DNA from: Hydrococcus rivularis NIES-593
Lineage (GTDB): Bacteria > Cyanobacteriota > Cyanobacteriia > Cyanobacteriales > Microcystaceae
Assembly (NCBI RefSeq): GCF_001904635.1
Contig: NZ_MRCB01000005.1
Location: 62,001-126,000, forward strand
DNA length: 64,000 nucleotides
Direction of reading: 5' to 3'
Below are positions 27,664 through 36,731 of this stretch, one piece after another. A program made the position numbers and the translations under genes. Below the pieces are notes generated by a model. It was not told the DNA's origin, made no database searches, and saw only the letters and a program-made list of their open reading frames with translations. The stretch's first letter is position 1; every line of letters begins with the position of its first letter.

Positions 27664-29190
27664 CTACTCCGAACTCACATTTGCCTCCGTTTCTTGTGCT
27701 TGCTCGGCTATAGAATTGAGGCGTAAGAGAAAACGTTCTTCTAAGTGCAAAGATTGAAAAGCTTCTTCTACCGAAAGAGTTGGTTGGCTAAGCGCTACCG
27801 AATCCGCTTTCTCTAGCATCTTTCTTTCGGAAAAGTCGAGTTGGCCCGATTCAACGGGAGTATCGTCGATCGCTTCTGGCGAGGGGGTAGGTTGAGGGTT
27901 GGGAAGGGGTGGAAGTTGAGGAAGTTTAATCTCTTCAATCGCGTCAGAGAAAACAAGCTTTGGCGGTAAAATTTGACCCGAAGGAGATTTGGAGGGTTCG
28001 AGTTTTTTGGTCATTTTACTCGGTTCGGGCAAATCTAGATTTAGCGGTGGAGTTTTGGCTTCTTCGGCAAGTAGATAGTTAATCGTGCGGGAAAGTTCCT
28101 CGGCAGAGTCGGGAAGTGCGATCGCGTAGTTAGTTGGACGTTGAACTTTTGCTGGCGCTTGCTGCGCTTCGGTAATCACGATAAACGGTTCGCGAATGGA
28201 AGCAAAACCAGCAGCCGTTTCTAAGATAACCGTTCCGATTGCAAGCGGAACATCCCAGTCGCTGGGGATTTCCAAGCAACAGTTAAAAGCATGGGGCAAA
28301 GTTGTTTCGGGAAGCGATTGAACCAGGGCGATGCAAATTTCGCCAGTTTCCGGGTTGCGAAGTTCGTAAAGCAGCTTGCCTAAAAGAACCGACTCTAGAT
28401 TTTTAGATAAATTGGGGTTGAGGGCTTCAATGCGCCCAGAAATCGCGATCGCCTCTCCTTTGCCTCTGACGACCGTATCTTGCTCCAAGACGATCTGCAA
28501 CTCTTGAGCGGCAATCTTAGCAAAACTGAGCCAGAGAAAGTCAGCTATCTTTACAGAATCAATCGTTTCTTCTTGGGCAAACCCCTTTGTCTCTATGTCC
28601 CCGTCTTCTGGCGATAAGGGCGCGATCGCTTCTGCTGATTTCTCCTCTTCCAAACAAACAAAGGAGGGAGATTTAAAAGAAAGAACGGCTTTTTCGTCTG
28701 TCTCATCTGAGGAAGAAGCGCCTTCTTCCAACATTGGTTCGATCTCGTTGCGCAACAGTTGTTCTAACTGCTGTAGATAGGGATTAGGGGAAGGGGTAGA
28801 GGGATGAGGAAGGAATTGAGGTTCCCAGTTGCTAGCGAGCGGTTTAGAAACGATTTTTAGTTGCATGCTCTCCTGCCAGAATTCACCCAGTAACTCGGAC
28901 ATTATGTCGCCACGGCAGCGGATTTCCCAACAGCCGGGCGTTAAATCGGTCAAGGGAAGAATTGTAACCAATCCTTCCGAGTTGGTGCGACGGGAATACT
29001 TATCGCAATGTTGCACAATTCGACCGTTTTCCTCAATTTGATGGGCAATGCGAATTTCGACATCGAGATTGGCGCGATTGGCGCGGGCGACAATTCGATA
29101 TCTGCCTTCTTCAAGTTCTAGGGTTGGCTCTTTGACCGAAAGCCAAGCGCGATCGCCTTCTTGTTGTATGAGGAACTCCCAGCGCTTCAT
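27664..29190 (-). CDS. Hypothetical protein with N-terminal beta-rich domain and Pro/Glu-rich tail
   Basis: Protein of 508 aa with no signal peptide or membrane helix. Residues 1-115 look beta-rich (MKRWEFLIQQEGDRAWLSVK, then LTPGCWEIRCRGDIMSELLG), consistent with an Ig-like or C2-like sandwich. A second beta-rich segment (about 225-345) contains VLEQDTVVRGKGEAIAISGR and TLPHAFNCCLEIPSDWDVPL. The regions between and after are acidic, Pro- and Ser-rich and probably disordered; the C-terminus ends in a predicted helix. An in-frame purine-rich repeat (28585-28608) contributes EDGDIETKGF. I do not recognise a family. It is leftward and 79 bp downstream of hisS. Confidence 0.7.
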   Translation of the reverse strand: MKRWEFLIQQEGDRAWLSVKEPTLELEEGRYRIVARANRANLDVEIRIAHQIEENGRIVQHCDKYSRRTNSEGLVTILPLTDLTPGCWEIRCRGDIMSELLGEFWQESMQLKIVSKPLASNWEPQFLPHPSTPSPNPYLQQLEQLLRNEIEPMLEEGASSSDETDEKAVLSFKSPSFVCLEEEKSAEAIAPLSPEDGDIETKGFAQEETIDSVKIADFLWLSFAKIAAQELQIVLEQDTVVRGKGEAIAISGRIEALNPNLSKNLESVLLGKLLYELRNPETGEICIALVQSLPETTLPHAFNCCLEIPSDWDVPLAIGTVILETAAGFASIREPFIVITEAQQAPAKVQRPTNYAIALPDSAEELSRTINYLLAEEAKTPPLNLDLPEPSKMTKKLEPSKSPSGQILPPKLVFSDAIEEIKLPQLPPLPNPQPTPSPEAIDDTPVESGQLDFSERKMLEKADSVALSQPTLSVEEAFQSLHLEERFLLRLNSIAEQAQETEANVSSE

Positions 29191-29269
29191 CAGTAATCAG
29201 GATCGGTAAAGTTACTTGCGGTCAGATTTCGCTTGCTGTTTACTGGTTGCTGTCAATGACGGTCGCTCG

Positions 29270-30550
29270 CTAGTTTTTGTGCCTTTCAATTTCTTGTTTT
29301 AAGTTGTCTAGATTACTGAGCAGATCGGCCTGAGCGATCGCTTGTTGAACTTGAGTTGCCATCCATTTTAATTGGACGGTGTTGTTTTGAGCTTCTGAGT
29401 CTCCTAAGACTAAACAAGCTATGGCACCGCTGCGATCGGCTCGTTTGAATTGCTTGCCAAAGGCACTGCCGCTTAAGTCTAACTCTACTCTAAATCCAAC
29501 ACTGCGTAACTTTTGCGCCAAAATCAAAGCTTGGGCTTCTGCTGAGTCTCCCTTCGAGACAACATAAAAATCTGGAACTAGGGCAGGTGCTGAGACGAGT
29601 TTTTGCAGCAATAAAATCAGGCGTTCCATGCCGATTGCCCAACCCACGGCAGGCGTATCGGGTCCTCCCAATTCTGCCACCAAGCCATCGTAGCGACCGC
29701 CACCGCAAACGGTAGATTGCGCCCCCAAATCGTCGGATTTAATCTCAAAAGCTGTATGGGTGTAGTAATCCAATCCGCGCACTAAGCAGTGATTGATTTG
29801 ATATTCGATACCGAGATCGGTTAATAACTGCTGCACGCGATCGAAATGCCGTCGAGATTCATCGCTGAGATGATCGATAATTTTGGGTGCATTTTGAGCG
29901 ATTGCTTGAGTTTTTTCATCCTTACTATCTAAAATGCGCAAGGGATTGCGATGTAAGCGTTCTTGTGAGTCTTTATCCAACTCATCTTTGTAGGGCGTGA
30001 AATAATTAACTAAAGCCTCTCGATGGGCGATGCGGTCTACCCCTCTACCTACCGAGTTAAGATCGAGTTTGAGGTTTTTCAGTCCTAGCGCTTGCAACAA
30101 GTCGGTAGCAATGGCAATCACTTCTACGTCTGCTCTAGGATCGGCACTGCCTAAAAGTTCTACTCCGATTTGGTGGAATTGTCGCTGGCGACCTGCTTGA
30201 GGACGTTCGTAGCGAAACATCGAGCCTTTATACCAAAGGCGCTGCACTCCTCCACTCGCTAGGAGTTTGTGTTCGATTAGAGAGCGAACGACTCCCGCCG
30301 TTCCTTCGGGGCGCAAGGTAATCGAGCGATCGCCGCGATCGCGAAACGTATACATTTCTTTGCCGACGATATCGGTTGCTTCGCCGATTCCTCGCTCAAA
30401 TAGTTCGGTTTGCTCGAAAATTGGCGTGCGAATTTCTTGATAAAGCGCCCGGCTGAGAATTTGTGCCGCTACCATTTCTACTTGCTGCCAATAACCGATT
30501 TCTCCCGGCAGAATATCTCGCGTTCCTCGTATTGCTTGAATTGCACCCAT
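29270..30550 (-). CDS. hisS: Histidyl-tRNA synthetase
   Basis: Class II synthetase of 426 aa that charges tRNA-His. The N-terminus MGAIQAIRGTRDILPGE is standard and follows the ATG at 30550; a TTG six codons upstream (30568) is rejected because GAAGG lies about 11 nt before the ATG. Motif 2 (FRYERPQAGRQRQFHQIGVE), the histidine-specific LVRGLDYYT, GGGRYDGL and motif 3 (AVGWAIGMERLILLL) are intact. The C-terminal anticodon-binding domain spans about residues 330-420. It is upstream of the 508-aa gene on the same strand. Confidence 0.97.
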   Translation of the reverse strand: MGAIQAIRGTRDILPGEIGYWQQVEMVAAQILSRALYQEIRTPIFEQTELFERGIGEATDIVGKEMYTFRDRGDRSITLRPEGTAGVVRSLIEHKLLASGGVQRLWYKGSMFRYERPQAGRQRQFHQIGVELLGSADPRADVEVIAIATDLLQALGLKNLKLDLNSVGRGVDRIAHREALVNYFTPYKDELDKDSQERLHRNPLRILDSKDEKTQAIAQNAPKIIDHLSDESRRHFDRVQQLLTDLGIEYQINHCLVRGLDYYTHTAFEIKSDDLGAQSTVCGGGRYDGLVAELGGPDTPAVGWAIGMERLILLLQKLVSAPALVPDFYVVSKGDSAEAQALILAQKLRSVGFRVELDLSGSAFGKQFKRADRSGAIACLVLGDSEAQNNTVQLKWMATQVQQAIAQADLLSNLDNLKQEIERHKN

Positions 30551-30615
30551 TGGGGAATAAACCTTCAAAATTACTGATTATTTTGCTTTTTAGCTTTTTG
30601 GATTGTCTCAAGAAG

Positions 30616-30786
30616 TTAGGCAAAGCGATGTGGATCTTCTAAATCTTCTAGGGTTCGAGATACCAAAACTGGCTCGTTTGCGAGTTTGTCCATGTAGGCA
30701 TGAAAAGCTCGTTCGTCATCTCTATGCTTAAGAATATAGGCACGAAGTTCTGTTCTACTCATCTGATGAAAGTTTGGCTGCGTCAT
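30616..30786 (-). CDS. DUF6887-type small protein
   Basis: Protein of about 56 aa (MTQPNFHQMSRTELRAYILK ... DDERAFHAYMDKLANEP). It matches what I know as the DUF6887 family, small cyanobacterial proteins usually encoded directly after a DUF6888 gene. The ATG at 30786 overlaps the stop of the DUF6888 remnant as ATGA, which confirms both the start and the pairing. The function of the family is unknown; the paired small-gene layout has a toxin-antitoxin-like appearance, but this is not established. Confidence 0.78.
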   Translation of the reverse strand: MTQPNFHQMSRTELRAYILKHRDDERAFHAYMDKLANEPVLVSRTLEDLEDPHRFA

Positions 30787-30960
30787 TGAAACTCCCACTT
30801 ACCATCGCTGTCTATAACAATTTCTGTCTCTTCCTCAGCCAAAATGAATATGTATCTCGTGCGTTCGTCCAGACGCACTATGAAATATGGGTCGATACAT
30901 ATCGGTTAATCGCTGGCACAAAATAAAGCAAACTAGAGCCTGTGCTGATGTCGGAAGAAT
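30783..30960 (-). pseudogene. Broken DUF6888-type gene (lost start, frameshift)
   Basis: Translation of this strand gives ILPTSAQALVCFILCQRL..DMYRPIF from 30960, then, one frame over from 30878, VRLDERTRYIFILAEEETEI..DSDGKWEFQ and TGA. Joined, these form a complete DUF6888-like protein of about 58 aa. Two lesions are visible: the first codon is ATT where relatives have ATG, with no ATG/GTG/TTG before the upstream TGA, and the frame shifts at about 30879-30884 (in GACCCATATTTCATAGTGCG). The stop overlaps the DUF6887 start. It could only be functional if ATT initiation and frameshifting both occurred. Confidence 0.72.
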
Positions 30961-31014
30961 AGCTGTTTTCTTGCTAATACGATCGTATTCTCAATTTACC
31001 CGATTTCTCGAACT

Positions 31015-31521
31015 TTAGCGATCGCTACTGCTGCCCAAGCGCGAATGTACGATTAAAAATGCTCCCAGACAAGAGGTGACAACAATGATAATCAGCGCGA
31101 TCGCCAATACCCAACCATTCATTGTGCCGTCGCTATTCGATTGAGATGCATAACGAGAGCGATCGCTTTCTACTTCTATAATTTGTTGTTGCTTGTCATC
31201 CCCGGCGGCTGGCGATTGGGGAAGCCGTGACGGAGTCGGCACGTCATGGGAAGCGATACTCGTATCTTGAACTGCAATAACCGCCTGTAAATGCTGTGCG
31301 TAATGAATTACTCGTTCGATTTCTTGTCGAAGTTGTTGATTTTGCTTGACAAGTTCCCGATTTTGTGCATGTAAGGCTTCTTCTCGTGCTTGAGCTATCT
31401 GAAGTTCTTCTACCAGTTCTCGATAAACGGAAAGCGGCACTGAGGGAGCATAAAAATTTGAAGAGGAAGAAAGATTTTTGGCTAAGGGGTTTGGAGACTG
31501 GCTCCGCGAATTAGCTGTCAT
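31015..31521 (-). CDS. Coiled-coil protein with C-terminal membrane anchor
   Basis: Protein of 168 aa. After a Ser/Asn-rich N-terminus, a coiled coil spans about residues 30-85 (ELVEELQIAQAREEALHAQN, then RELVKQNQQLRQEIERV). A flexible Pro/Ser/Asp-rich linker follows, then one strong membrane helix near the C-terminus (about 136-158: WVLAIALIIIVVTSCLGAFL). It is the last gene of the ftsQ-ftsZ-thiD cluster, 5 nt after thiD. Tail-anchored coiled-coil topology beside ftsZ makes a division or envelope role worth testing, but this is inference; no family is recognised. Confidence 0.7.
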   Translation of the reverse strand: MTANSRSQSPNPLAKNLSSSSNFYAPSVPLSVYRELVEELQIAQAREEALHAQNRELVKQNQQLRQEIERVIHYAQHLQAVIAVQDTSIASHDVPTPSRLPQSPAAGDDKQQQIIEVESDRSRYASQSNSDGTMNGWVLAIALIIIVVTSCLGAFLIVHSRLGSSSDR

Positions 31522-31526
31522 GCGTT

Positions 31527-32339
31527 TTAGCTATTTTTCTCTAAGCGCAACGGGAAAAAGTGCCCCACTGGACCCGTACCTCGACCGATATCGAGAGCGT
31601 ACTTCAAGGCTGTCGTCACGTAATTCTTCGCCTGTTCGACTGCGTTCCAAAGATCTTTGCCCAAGGCTAAATTAGCTGCGATCGCTGCCGAAAGGGTACA
31701 GCCCGTCCCGTGAGTATTAGAGGTATCGACGGTTTCCGTCGTTAAAGTTTCCCAATGCTTACCATCAAACCAAACATCAACCCCTCGCCATTCTCCCATC
31801 ATGCTGCCGCCTTTGACTAAAACTACCCCTGCTCCCAATTTATGCACCATTTGGGCAGCCGCTTTCATCTCTTCGAGGGTATTAATTTCCAAGCCGCTTA
31901 AAAGCTGTGCCTCATAGCGATTTGGCGTAACGATTAACGCTTTAGGGATTAATCGATCGCGTAAACTCGCGATCGCGTCGTCGTCGATTAATTGGGCACC
32001 CGTGCGCGATACCATCACCGGATCGACGACCAACTGCTTGAGTTGCCACTTTTCAACTTGTTCGGCGACCGTTTCAATAATCTCTCGATTTAACAACATT
32101 CCCGTTTTCGCCACATTTGCTCCAATATCGCTCATTACTGCCTCAATTTGAGCGGCAACTGCGGCTGGACTTATTGCCTCTACTCGCGTTACGCCTAAGG
32201 TATTTTGTGCCGTCACGCAAGTAATTGCGCTAGTGCCGTGAACGCAGTGAAAGGCAAAAGTGCGCAAATCCGCTTGGATTCCCGCACCGCCACCGCTATC
32301 GGAGCCAGCGATCGTCAGAGCAATTGGGATTTTACTCAT
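31527..32339 (-). CDS. thiD: Hydroxymethylpyrimidine/phosphomethylpyrimidine kinase
   Basis: Thiamine-biosynthesis kinase that phosphorylates HMP and HMP-P. At 270 aa it is normal. The ribokinase-fold motifs are intact: [20 protein letters not shown] at the N-terminus, [14 protein letters not shown] in the middle, and the anion-hole motif [20 protein letters not shown]. Its ATG follows the ftsZ stop by 2 nt, so translation is very likely coupled to ftsZ although the pathway is unrelated to division. Confidence 0.96.
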   Translation of the reverse strand: MSKIPIALTIAGSDSGGGAGIQADLRTFAFHCVHGTSAITCVTAQNTLGVTRVEAISPAAVAAQIEAVMSDIGANVAKTGMLLNREIIETVAEQVEKWQLKQLVVDPVMVSRTGAQLIDDDAIASLRDRLIPKALIVTPNRYEAQLLSGLEINTLEEMKAAAQMVHKLGAGVVLVKGGSMMGEWRGVDVWFDGKHWETLTTETVDTSNTHGTGCTLSAAIAANLALGKDLWNAVEQAKNYVTTALKYALDIGRGTGPVGHFFPLRLEKNS

Positions 32340-32341
32340 CT

Positions 32342-33592
32342 CTAGCGTTGAAAACGCCGTTTTTGCAGGAACGGAGGAATGTCTAAACCGCCCTGCTTAT
32401 TCGGTGGTGGTTCGGGTTCGGGTTGAGGTGTCGTTGGATTGACTGGATTAACGGTTGTCCTCACTTGACTTTTCGCACCAGATTGGATTTCGCCGGAAAA
32501 TCCGGTCGCGATCGCCGTAATTCGAATTTCGCCCTGCATCTTCTCATCGATTACCGCCCCGAAAATAATATTAGCATTGGGATCGACGATTTCATAGATA
32601 ATATCTGCCGCCGCATTGACTTCGTGCAGGGTCAGGTCGTGACCGCCAGTAATGTTTAAAATCACGCCTTTAGCGCCTTCAATCGAAGACTCTAGCAAGG
32701 GAGAAGAAATCGCTGCGATCGCGCCTTCTTTTGCTCTCGATTTGCCCGTGCCGATGCCGATCCCCATCAATGCCGAACCCGCGTCTGCCATAATCGCTCT
32801 GACATCGGCAAAGTCAACGTTGATCAGCCCAGGAATCGTAATAATATCCGAGATTCCTTGCACCCCTTGCCGCAGAATATCGTCAGCCATCCGAAAGGCT
32901 TCTTGCATGGGAGTTTCCGCATTAGCGACCGCAAGCAATTGATTGTTGGGAATGACAATCAGAGTATCGACTCTGCTTTGCAAGTTGCTAACGCCTTCTT
33001 CTGCGTGACTGTTGCGGCGACGACCTTCAAAGGTAAAAGGGCGAGTGACCACGCCAACTGTCAGACAGCCTATTTCCTTTGCCACTTCAGCGACTATCGG
33101 AGCAGCTCCCGTCCCCGTCCCTCCTCCCATGCCTGCCGTGATGAAAACCAGGTCGGTATTTTCTAGGGCATGGGCGATTTCTTCGCGCGATTCTTCAGCC
33201 GCTTTTTGCCCAATTGCCGGATTGCCTCCCGCGCCGAGACCTCTGGTCAATTTTTGTCCGATTTGTAAACGTTGGGGAGCTTCTGATTGCGATAGGGCTT
33301 GGGCATCCGTATTAATTGCCCAAAACTCAATTCCAGAAACGCCGCTTTCGATCATGCGATTGACGGCATTGCATCCACCTCCGCCAACACCGATGACTTT
33401 GATTTTGGCAACGTTACTTGGCACGATTTGGTCGCTCCTAAATTCTTCCCTAGGTTTCCCAGAAATCCGCTCGGTTCGATGCAAGGGTAACCCAGCCGAG
33501 TTGAGGGGATAGTGATTATCCTCTTTTGCTGGAGGTTCGCTAATACTATTTAAGCTCTGATGGATCGGTCTTAATTCATTATCAAGTGTCAT
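32342..33592 (-). CDS. ftsZ: Cell division GTPase FtsZ
   Basis: Tubulin homologue that forms the Z-ring. It is 416 aa from the ATG at 33592 (an in-frame GTG at 33616 would add 8 residues). A variable N-terminal extension of about 60 residues, common in cyanobacteria, precedes [17 protein letters not shown]. The tubulin signature [10 protein letters not shown], the T7 loop region ([14 protein letters not shown]) and the C-terminal domain are complete. After a Pro-rich linker the conserved tail [14 protein letters not shown] binds partners. It lies 231 bp downstream of ftsQ and 2 nt upstream of thiD. Confidence 0.98.
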   Translation of the reverse strand: MTLDNELRPIHQSLNSISEPPAKEDNHYPLNSAGLPLHRTERISGKPREEFRSDQIVPSNVAKIKVIGVGGGGCNAVNRMIESGVSGIEFWAINTDAQALSQSEAPQRLQIGQKLTRGLGAGGNPAIGQKAAEESREEIAHALENTDLVFITAGMGGGTGTGAAPIVAEVAKEIGCLTVGVVTRPFTFEGRRRNSHAEEGVSNLQSRVDTLIVIPNNQLLAVANAETPMQEAFRMADDILRQGVQGISDIITIPGLINVDFADVRAIMADAGSALMGIGIGTGKSRAKEGAIAAISSPLLESSIEGAKGVILNITGGHDLTLHEVNAAADIIYEIVDPNANIIFGAVIDEKMQGEIRITAIATGFSGEIQSGAKSQVRTTVNPVNPTTPQPEPEPPPNKQGGLDIPPFLQKRRFQR

Positions 33593-33823
33593 TGCAATCG
33601 GGAAAAGTTTATACACAAATTTTAAGGATTCGACGCTTAGGAGTAAACTTATTTACTCTATTTCTAATCTTGTGAGGTTAAGCCCTCAGGTAACTTATAT
33701 AACTTAACTTCTCATTTTGAAATTTATTTCTATTTTTCTTAACGTTACGCTTTTAGTCCAAAAATCTTATTTGCACTTTGTCAAGAGATTTTGCCCTGGG
33801 TTATCGGACAGATAATATTGTTA

Positions 33824-34642
33824 TTAGTTCCTGACAGAAGAGGGATCTCGGCGATCGCTTTTTGGCGGTTTGAGTTGAATGGTAGGGAAAGCTGGATCGC
33901 TCAAATCGATATACGCCATTCGATCGCTGGGAACTCGCGATGGCAACTGGCGCATTTGAGCCAAAACCGACAATTGTTCGGGAAATCGTTCGTCGGTAAA
34001 GGAACCAAAATAAACCGTCCCCAACTCCGTGTTGAGAACGAGATTGTTAGCGTTTCGCCAATCGACTTCTAGAACTTTTACAGGAGAACGAGCGACGAAT
34101 GAATATAATTGCGTCCACTGCTGGCGATAGAGATCTCGATAGCCAATCGCCCTAAGCCTTGGGACTTTCCAGTTTTGACCCGCTTGCTCGTAGAAGCTTT
34201 TAGGGATAAAAATGCCTTGGGCATCTATAAACCCGACTTCCCGACCGGATACGGCAACGGCTACGGGTTGACGTTCGGTTACTTCAACGATCAATTTAGG
34301 CGGCAGAATTTGACGAGTAATTTTAGCGTCGGCAATGGGAGGCGTGGCTTTGAGTCGGGCGATAATCTGTTGCGTGGGCAGTTGCCAGACGGATTGAGGA
34401 GTTTCCAGGGGAATCAGCTCGCGAATTTGCTCTTGGGAAACCAATCGATTTCCTACTATCTCCAGCGATTGTTTGCCGACTATCCATTGGGGCAACGTGA
34501 CGATCCACAGCGAACCGCCAGCCATAGCCGCGATCGCACAAAAACGCCAAGTTGCTTGTAAAGCCTTCAATCTTCTTTTGCCTTGCAGTTTTTGCCGGCG
34601 ACTTTTTAACTGCGCCGAAGAAACAGATGCTATATCTGTCAT
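33824..34642 (-). CDS. ftsQ: Cell division protein FtsQ/DivIB family
   Basis: Bitopic membrane protein of 272 aa. A basic cytoplasmic N-terminus (KSRRQKLQGKRRLKALQ) precedes one membrane helix (about residues 32-52), then a POTRA domain (SLEIVGNRLVSQEQIRELIP, then PPIADAKITRQILPPKLIVE) and the FtsQ beta domain (about 120-260). It links early and late divisome proteins. It is upstream of ftsZ on the same strand, the usual order. It is divergent from the ctp gene, with shared promoter space of 360 bp. Confidence 0.93.
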   Translation of the reverse strand: MTDIASVSSAQLKSRRQKLQGKRRLKALQATWRFCAIAAMAGGSLWIVTLPQWIVGKQSLEIVGNRLVSQEQIRELIPLETPQSVWQLPTQQIIARLKATPPIADAKITRQILPPKLIVEVTERQPVAVAVSGREVGFIDAQGIFIPKSFYEQAGQNWKVPRLRAIGYRDLYRQQWTQLYSFVARSPVKVLEVDWRNANNLVLNTELGTVYFGSFTDERFPEQLSVLAQMRQLPSRVPSDRMAYIDLSDPAFPTIQLKPPKSDRRDPSSVRN

Positions 34643-34905
34643 TGCTCACCTCATTTTTTTTCGAGGTCGGAGCTAACCCCTATACAATGTTTTAATTAAG
34701 CCTACCAAAAAGTTTGGTTTCCGTTAAAACTTTTCCAGACTTTTTTTAAAACGCAATATAAGATTGGAGAAACTAATGTTATAAATGGATTAAAATGTAC
34801 GTCTAACAAAAAAATCTAACAAAACAAACACAATGATGTTTTACAAAACAAATTAGCGATTTGTCCGAGCTTGGGAAGCGATCGCATTTCAGTAGGAAAC
34901 CATAA

Positions 34906-34932
34906 TTGATAAGATTGTTGCGCGATTATAAT
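34906..34932 (+). promoter_or_regulatory. Possible promoter of the carboxyl-terminal protease gene
   Basis: TTGATA (34906-34911) and TATAAT (34927-34932) are near-consensus sigma-70 boxes about 70 bp before the ATG at 35002, but the spacer is 15 bp, shorter than the preferred 17. The rest of the gene-free stretch 34643-35001 is AT-rich without repeats and must also hold the leftward ftsQ promoter. Confidence 0.35.
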
Positions 34933-35001
34933 TCCTACGCCAGAGTTAGCGTTAAGATCGTTCTAAAGTAGATAGTCCTCCACCAGCACACGATTAGGCT
35001 T

Positions 35002-36300
35002 ATGGTCATTACAAAACGCGGACTTGTTCTGGGCGCTACAGCAGTCGTACTGACAACAGTCGCCGTAACGGGAGCGGGTCTTCGCCTTTCGCAAAGTCAA
35101 GCATTTTTTCAGGAAAGCCCAAAAGAGTTAGTCGATGAAGTTTGGCAAATCATCAATCGAACCTATGTCGATGGCACGTTTAATAAGGTAGATTGGCGAG
35201 CTATCCGCAACGAGTACCTAGGGAGAGAGTATGCCAACAAAGAACAAGCATACAAAGCCATTCGGGAAATGCTGGAGAAACTTGGCGATCCCTACACTCG
35301 ATTTATGGATCCAGAAGAGTTCCAAAACATGCAAATCGATACTTCTGGAGAATTAACCGGAGTGGGCATTCAACTAGCAAAAGATGAGGAGACAGGGGAA
35401 CTGATAGTCGTAGCCCCCATAGAAGATACCCCAGCCTACAAAGCAGGAATTTTGGCAAAAGATGTCATTGTTAAAATTGATGGTAAAAGTACTAAGGGGA
35501 TGGAAGTCGATCGAGCCGTGAAGCTGATTCGAGGAAAGCCCGATACCCAGGTCACCATTACCGTCAAGCGAGGCGATCGCGAAATTGATTATCCCCTCAC
35601 TAGAGCGCGAATCGAAATTCATCCGGTACGCGCTCACGTTGAAGATACGCCAGCTGGAAAAATTGGTTACATTCGCTTGACTCAGTTTAGCGCTCAAGCT
35701 AGCGAGGAAATGCGTCAGACCATTCAAAACTTTGAAAAACAAAAGGTAGTAGGTTATATGCTCGACCTACGGTCTAATCCTGGCGGTCTGTTGTACTCTA
35801 GCATTGACATCGCTCGGATGTGGCTCGATGAGGGAACGATCGTATCGACGGTAGATCGACGAGGAGAAGTCGAACGCCAACAAGCTAACGGTAGCGCTCT
35901 AACCGATAAACCTTTAGTCGTGTTAGTGGATGGAGGATCGGCAAGTGCTAGCGAAATTCTCTCTGGTGCTTTACAAGATAACAAGCGTGCCATTGTCGTG
36001 GGAACCAAGACTTTTGGGAAAGGGCTGGTTCAATCGGTACGTGGATTGGGAGATGGTTCGGGATTAGCCGTAACGATCGCTAAATATCTAACCCCAAGTG
36101 GTCGGGATATCAATAAACACGGCATCGATCCCAACGTCGTGCATGAGTTGTCAGACCAACAGCGCAAAACCCTACAGAAGGATCGCACTCAAATTGGAAC
36201 GTTTAACGATCCTCAATTTGTCAAGGCGTTTGACGTTCTCAAGCAAGAGATTGCCAAAAAAACGCCAGCTCCTCAAGCGACTAATCAATCAAGCAATTAG
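35002..36300 (+). CDS. Carboxyl-terminal processing protease (S41), CtpB/CtpC type
   Basis: Serine protease of 432 aa with an N-terminal signal/anchor (about residues 8-30: VLGATAVVLTTVAVTGAGL). A helical N-terminal domain (VDEVWQIINRTYVDGTFNKV) precedes a PDZ domain (about 95-185), then the S41 catalytic core. The catalytic Ser lies in VDGGSASASEILSGAL and the Lys in GTKTFGKGLVQ, forming the Ser-Lys dyad. The enzyme acts in the lumen or periplasm. In cyanobacteria CtpA matures the D1 protein; this shorter paralogue type is usually named CtpB or CtpC and its substrates are less clear. I cannot decide between those two names. Confidence 0.93.
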   Translation: MVITKRGLVLGATAVVLTTVAVTGAGLRLSQSQAFFQESPKELVDEVWQIINRTYVDGTFNKVDWRAIRNEYLGREYANKEQAYKAIREMLEKLGDPYTRFMDPEEFQNMQIDTSGELTGVGIQLAKDEETGELIVVAPIEDTPAYKAGILAKDVIVKIDGKSTKGMEVDRAVKLIRGKPDTQVTITVKRGDREIDYPLTRARIEIHPVRAHVEDTPAGKIGYIRLTQFSAQASEEMRQTIQNFEKQKVVGYMLDLRSNPGGLLYSSIDIARMWLDEGTIVSTVDRRGEVERQQANGSALTDKPLVVLVDGGSASASEILSGALQDNKRAIVVGTKTFGKGLVQSVRGLGDGSGLAVTIAKYLTPSGRDINKHGIDPNVVHELSDQQRKTLQKDRTQIGTFNDPQFVKAFDVLKQEIAKKTPAPQATNQSSN

Positions 36301-36428
36301 CAACCCGATAGCGCTACACGGATGTAACGTCTGGCACCCGCACCGATCGCTGTAAGGACGGGTTGGAATCTATTGCTATTGGGGAAGAGCAAATATGTTA
36401 ACAATTAATCCACTCCTACTGATAACTG

Positions 36429-36698
36429 TCAACGGGGTTGGCATTTGCCAGCTCGAATCAGTCCAACCCGACGAGCGATCGCTTCGTCTTGAGAAGGAAA
36501 AGGTCCCCATTTTTCTCGAACGTCTAAAACTCGGTCAAGGTTTGGCGCGACGCTCTCGATCGCAGCTGCGTTGTCTGCATCATTGTCGGCGGCAACAATT
36601 AGACAATGGCCATCTTGTGTTTTAACAATATACCAGTTAGAGATACTCTGCCGCGAGACGGCAGAGCCTCCTCTAACTTCGTGAGTTGTATGATTCAT
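36429..36698 (-). CDS. Conserved small hypothetical protein
   Basis: About 89 aa from the ATG at 36698 (MNHTTHEVRGGSAVSRQSIS). The conserved-looking core is NWYIVKTQDGHCLIVAADND and the C-terminal EKWGPFPSQDEAIARRVGLI, which suggests a compact alpha/beta fold. It is soluble, with no membrane helix. I know of no function. It is divergent from the 123-aa membrane protein with only 33 bp between starts, so their promoters overlap. The 128-bp stretch upstream of its stop (36301-36428) contains an imperfect stem CAACCCG/CGGGTTG. Confidence 0.65.
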   Translation of the reverse strand: MNHTTHEVRGGSAVSRQSISNWYIVKTQDGHCLIVAADNDADNAAAIESVAPNLDRVLDVREKWGPFPSQDEAIARRVGLIRAGKCQPR

Positions 36699-36731
36699 TG
36701 CTGTGAAGAATAGCAAAACGAACGACAATTA

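Noticed and set aside
33012-33512. 166-codon rightward frame
   Set aside because: Antisense to the conserved GTPase domain of ftsZ; a shadow frame.
36301-36428. CAACCCG/CGGGTTG pairing spanning about 65 nt, considered as a tRNA-like or riboswitch element
   Set aside because: The intervening sequence lacks cloverleaf arms and conserved riboswitch words; probably chance or part of a 3' end structure.
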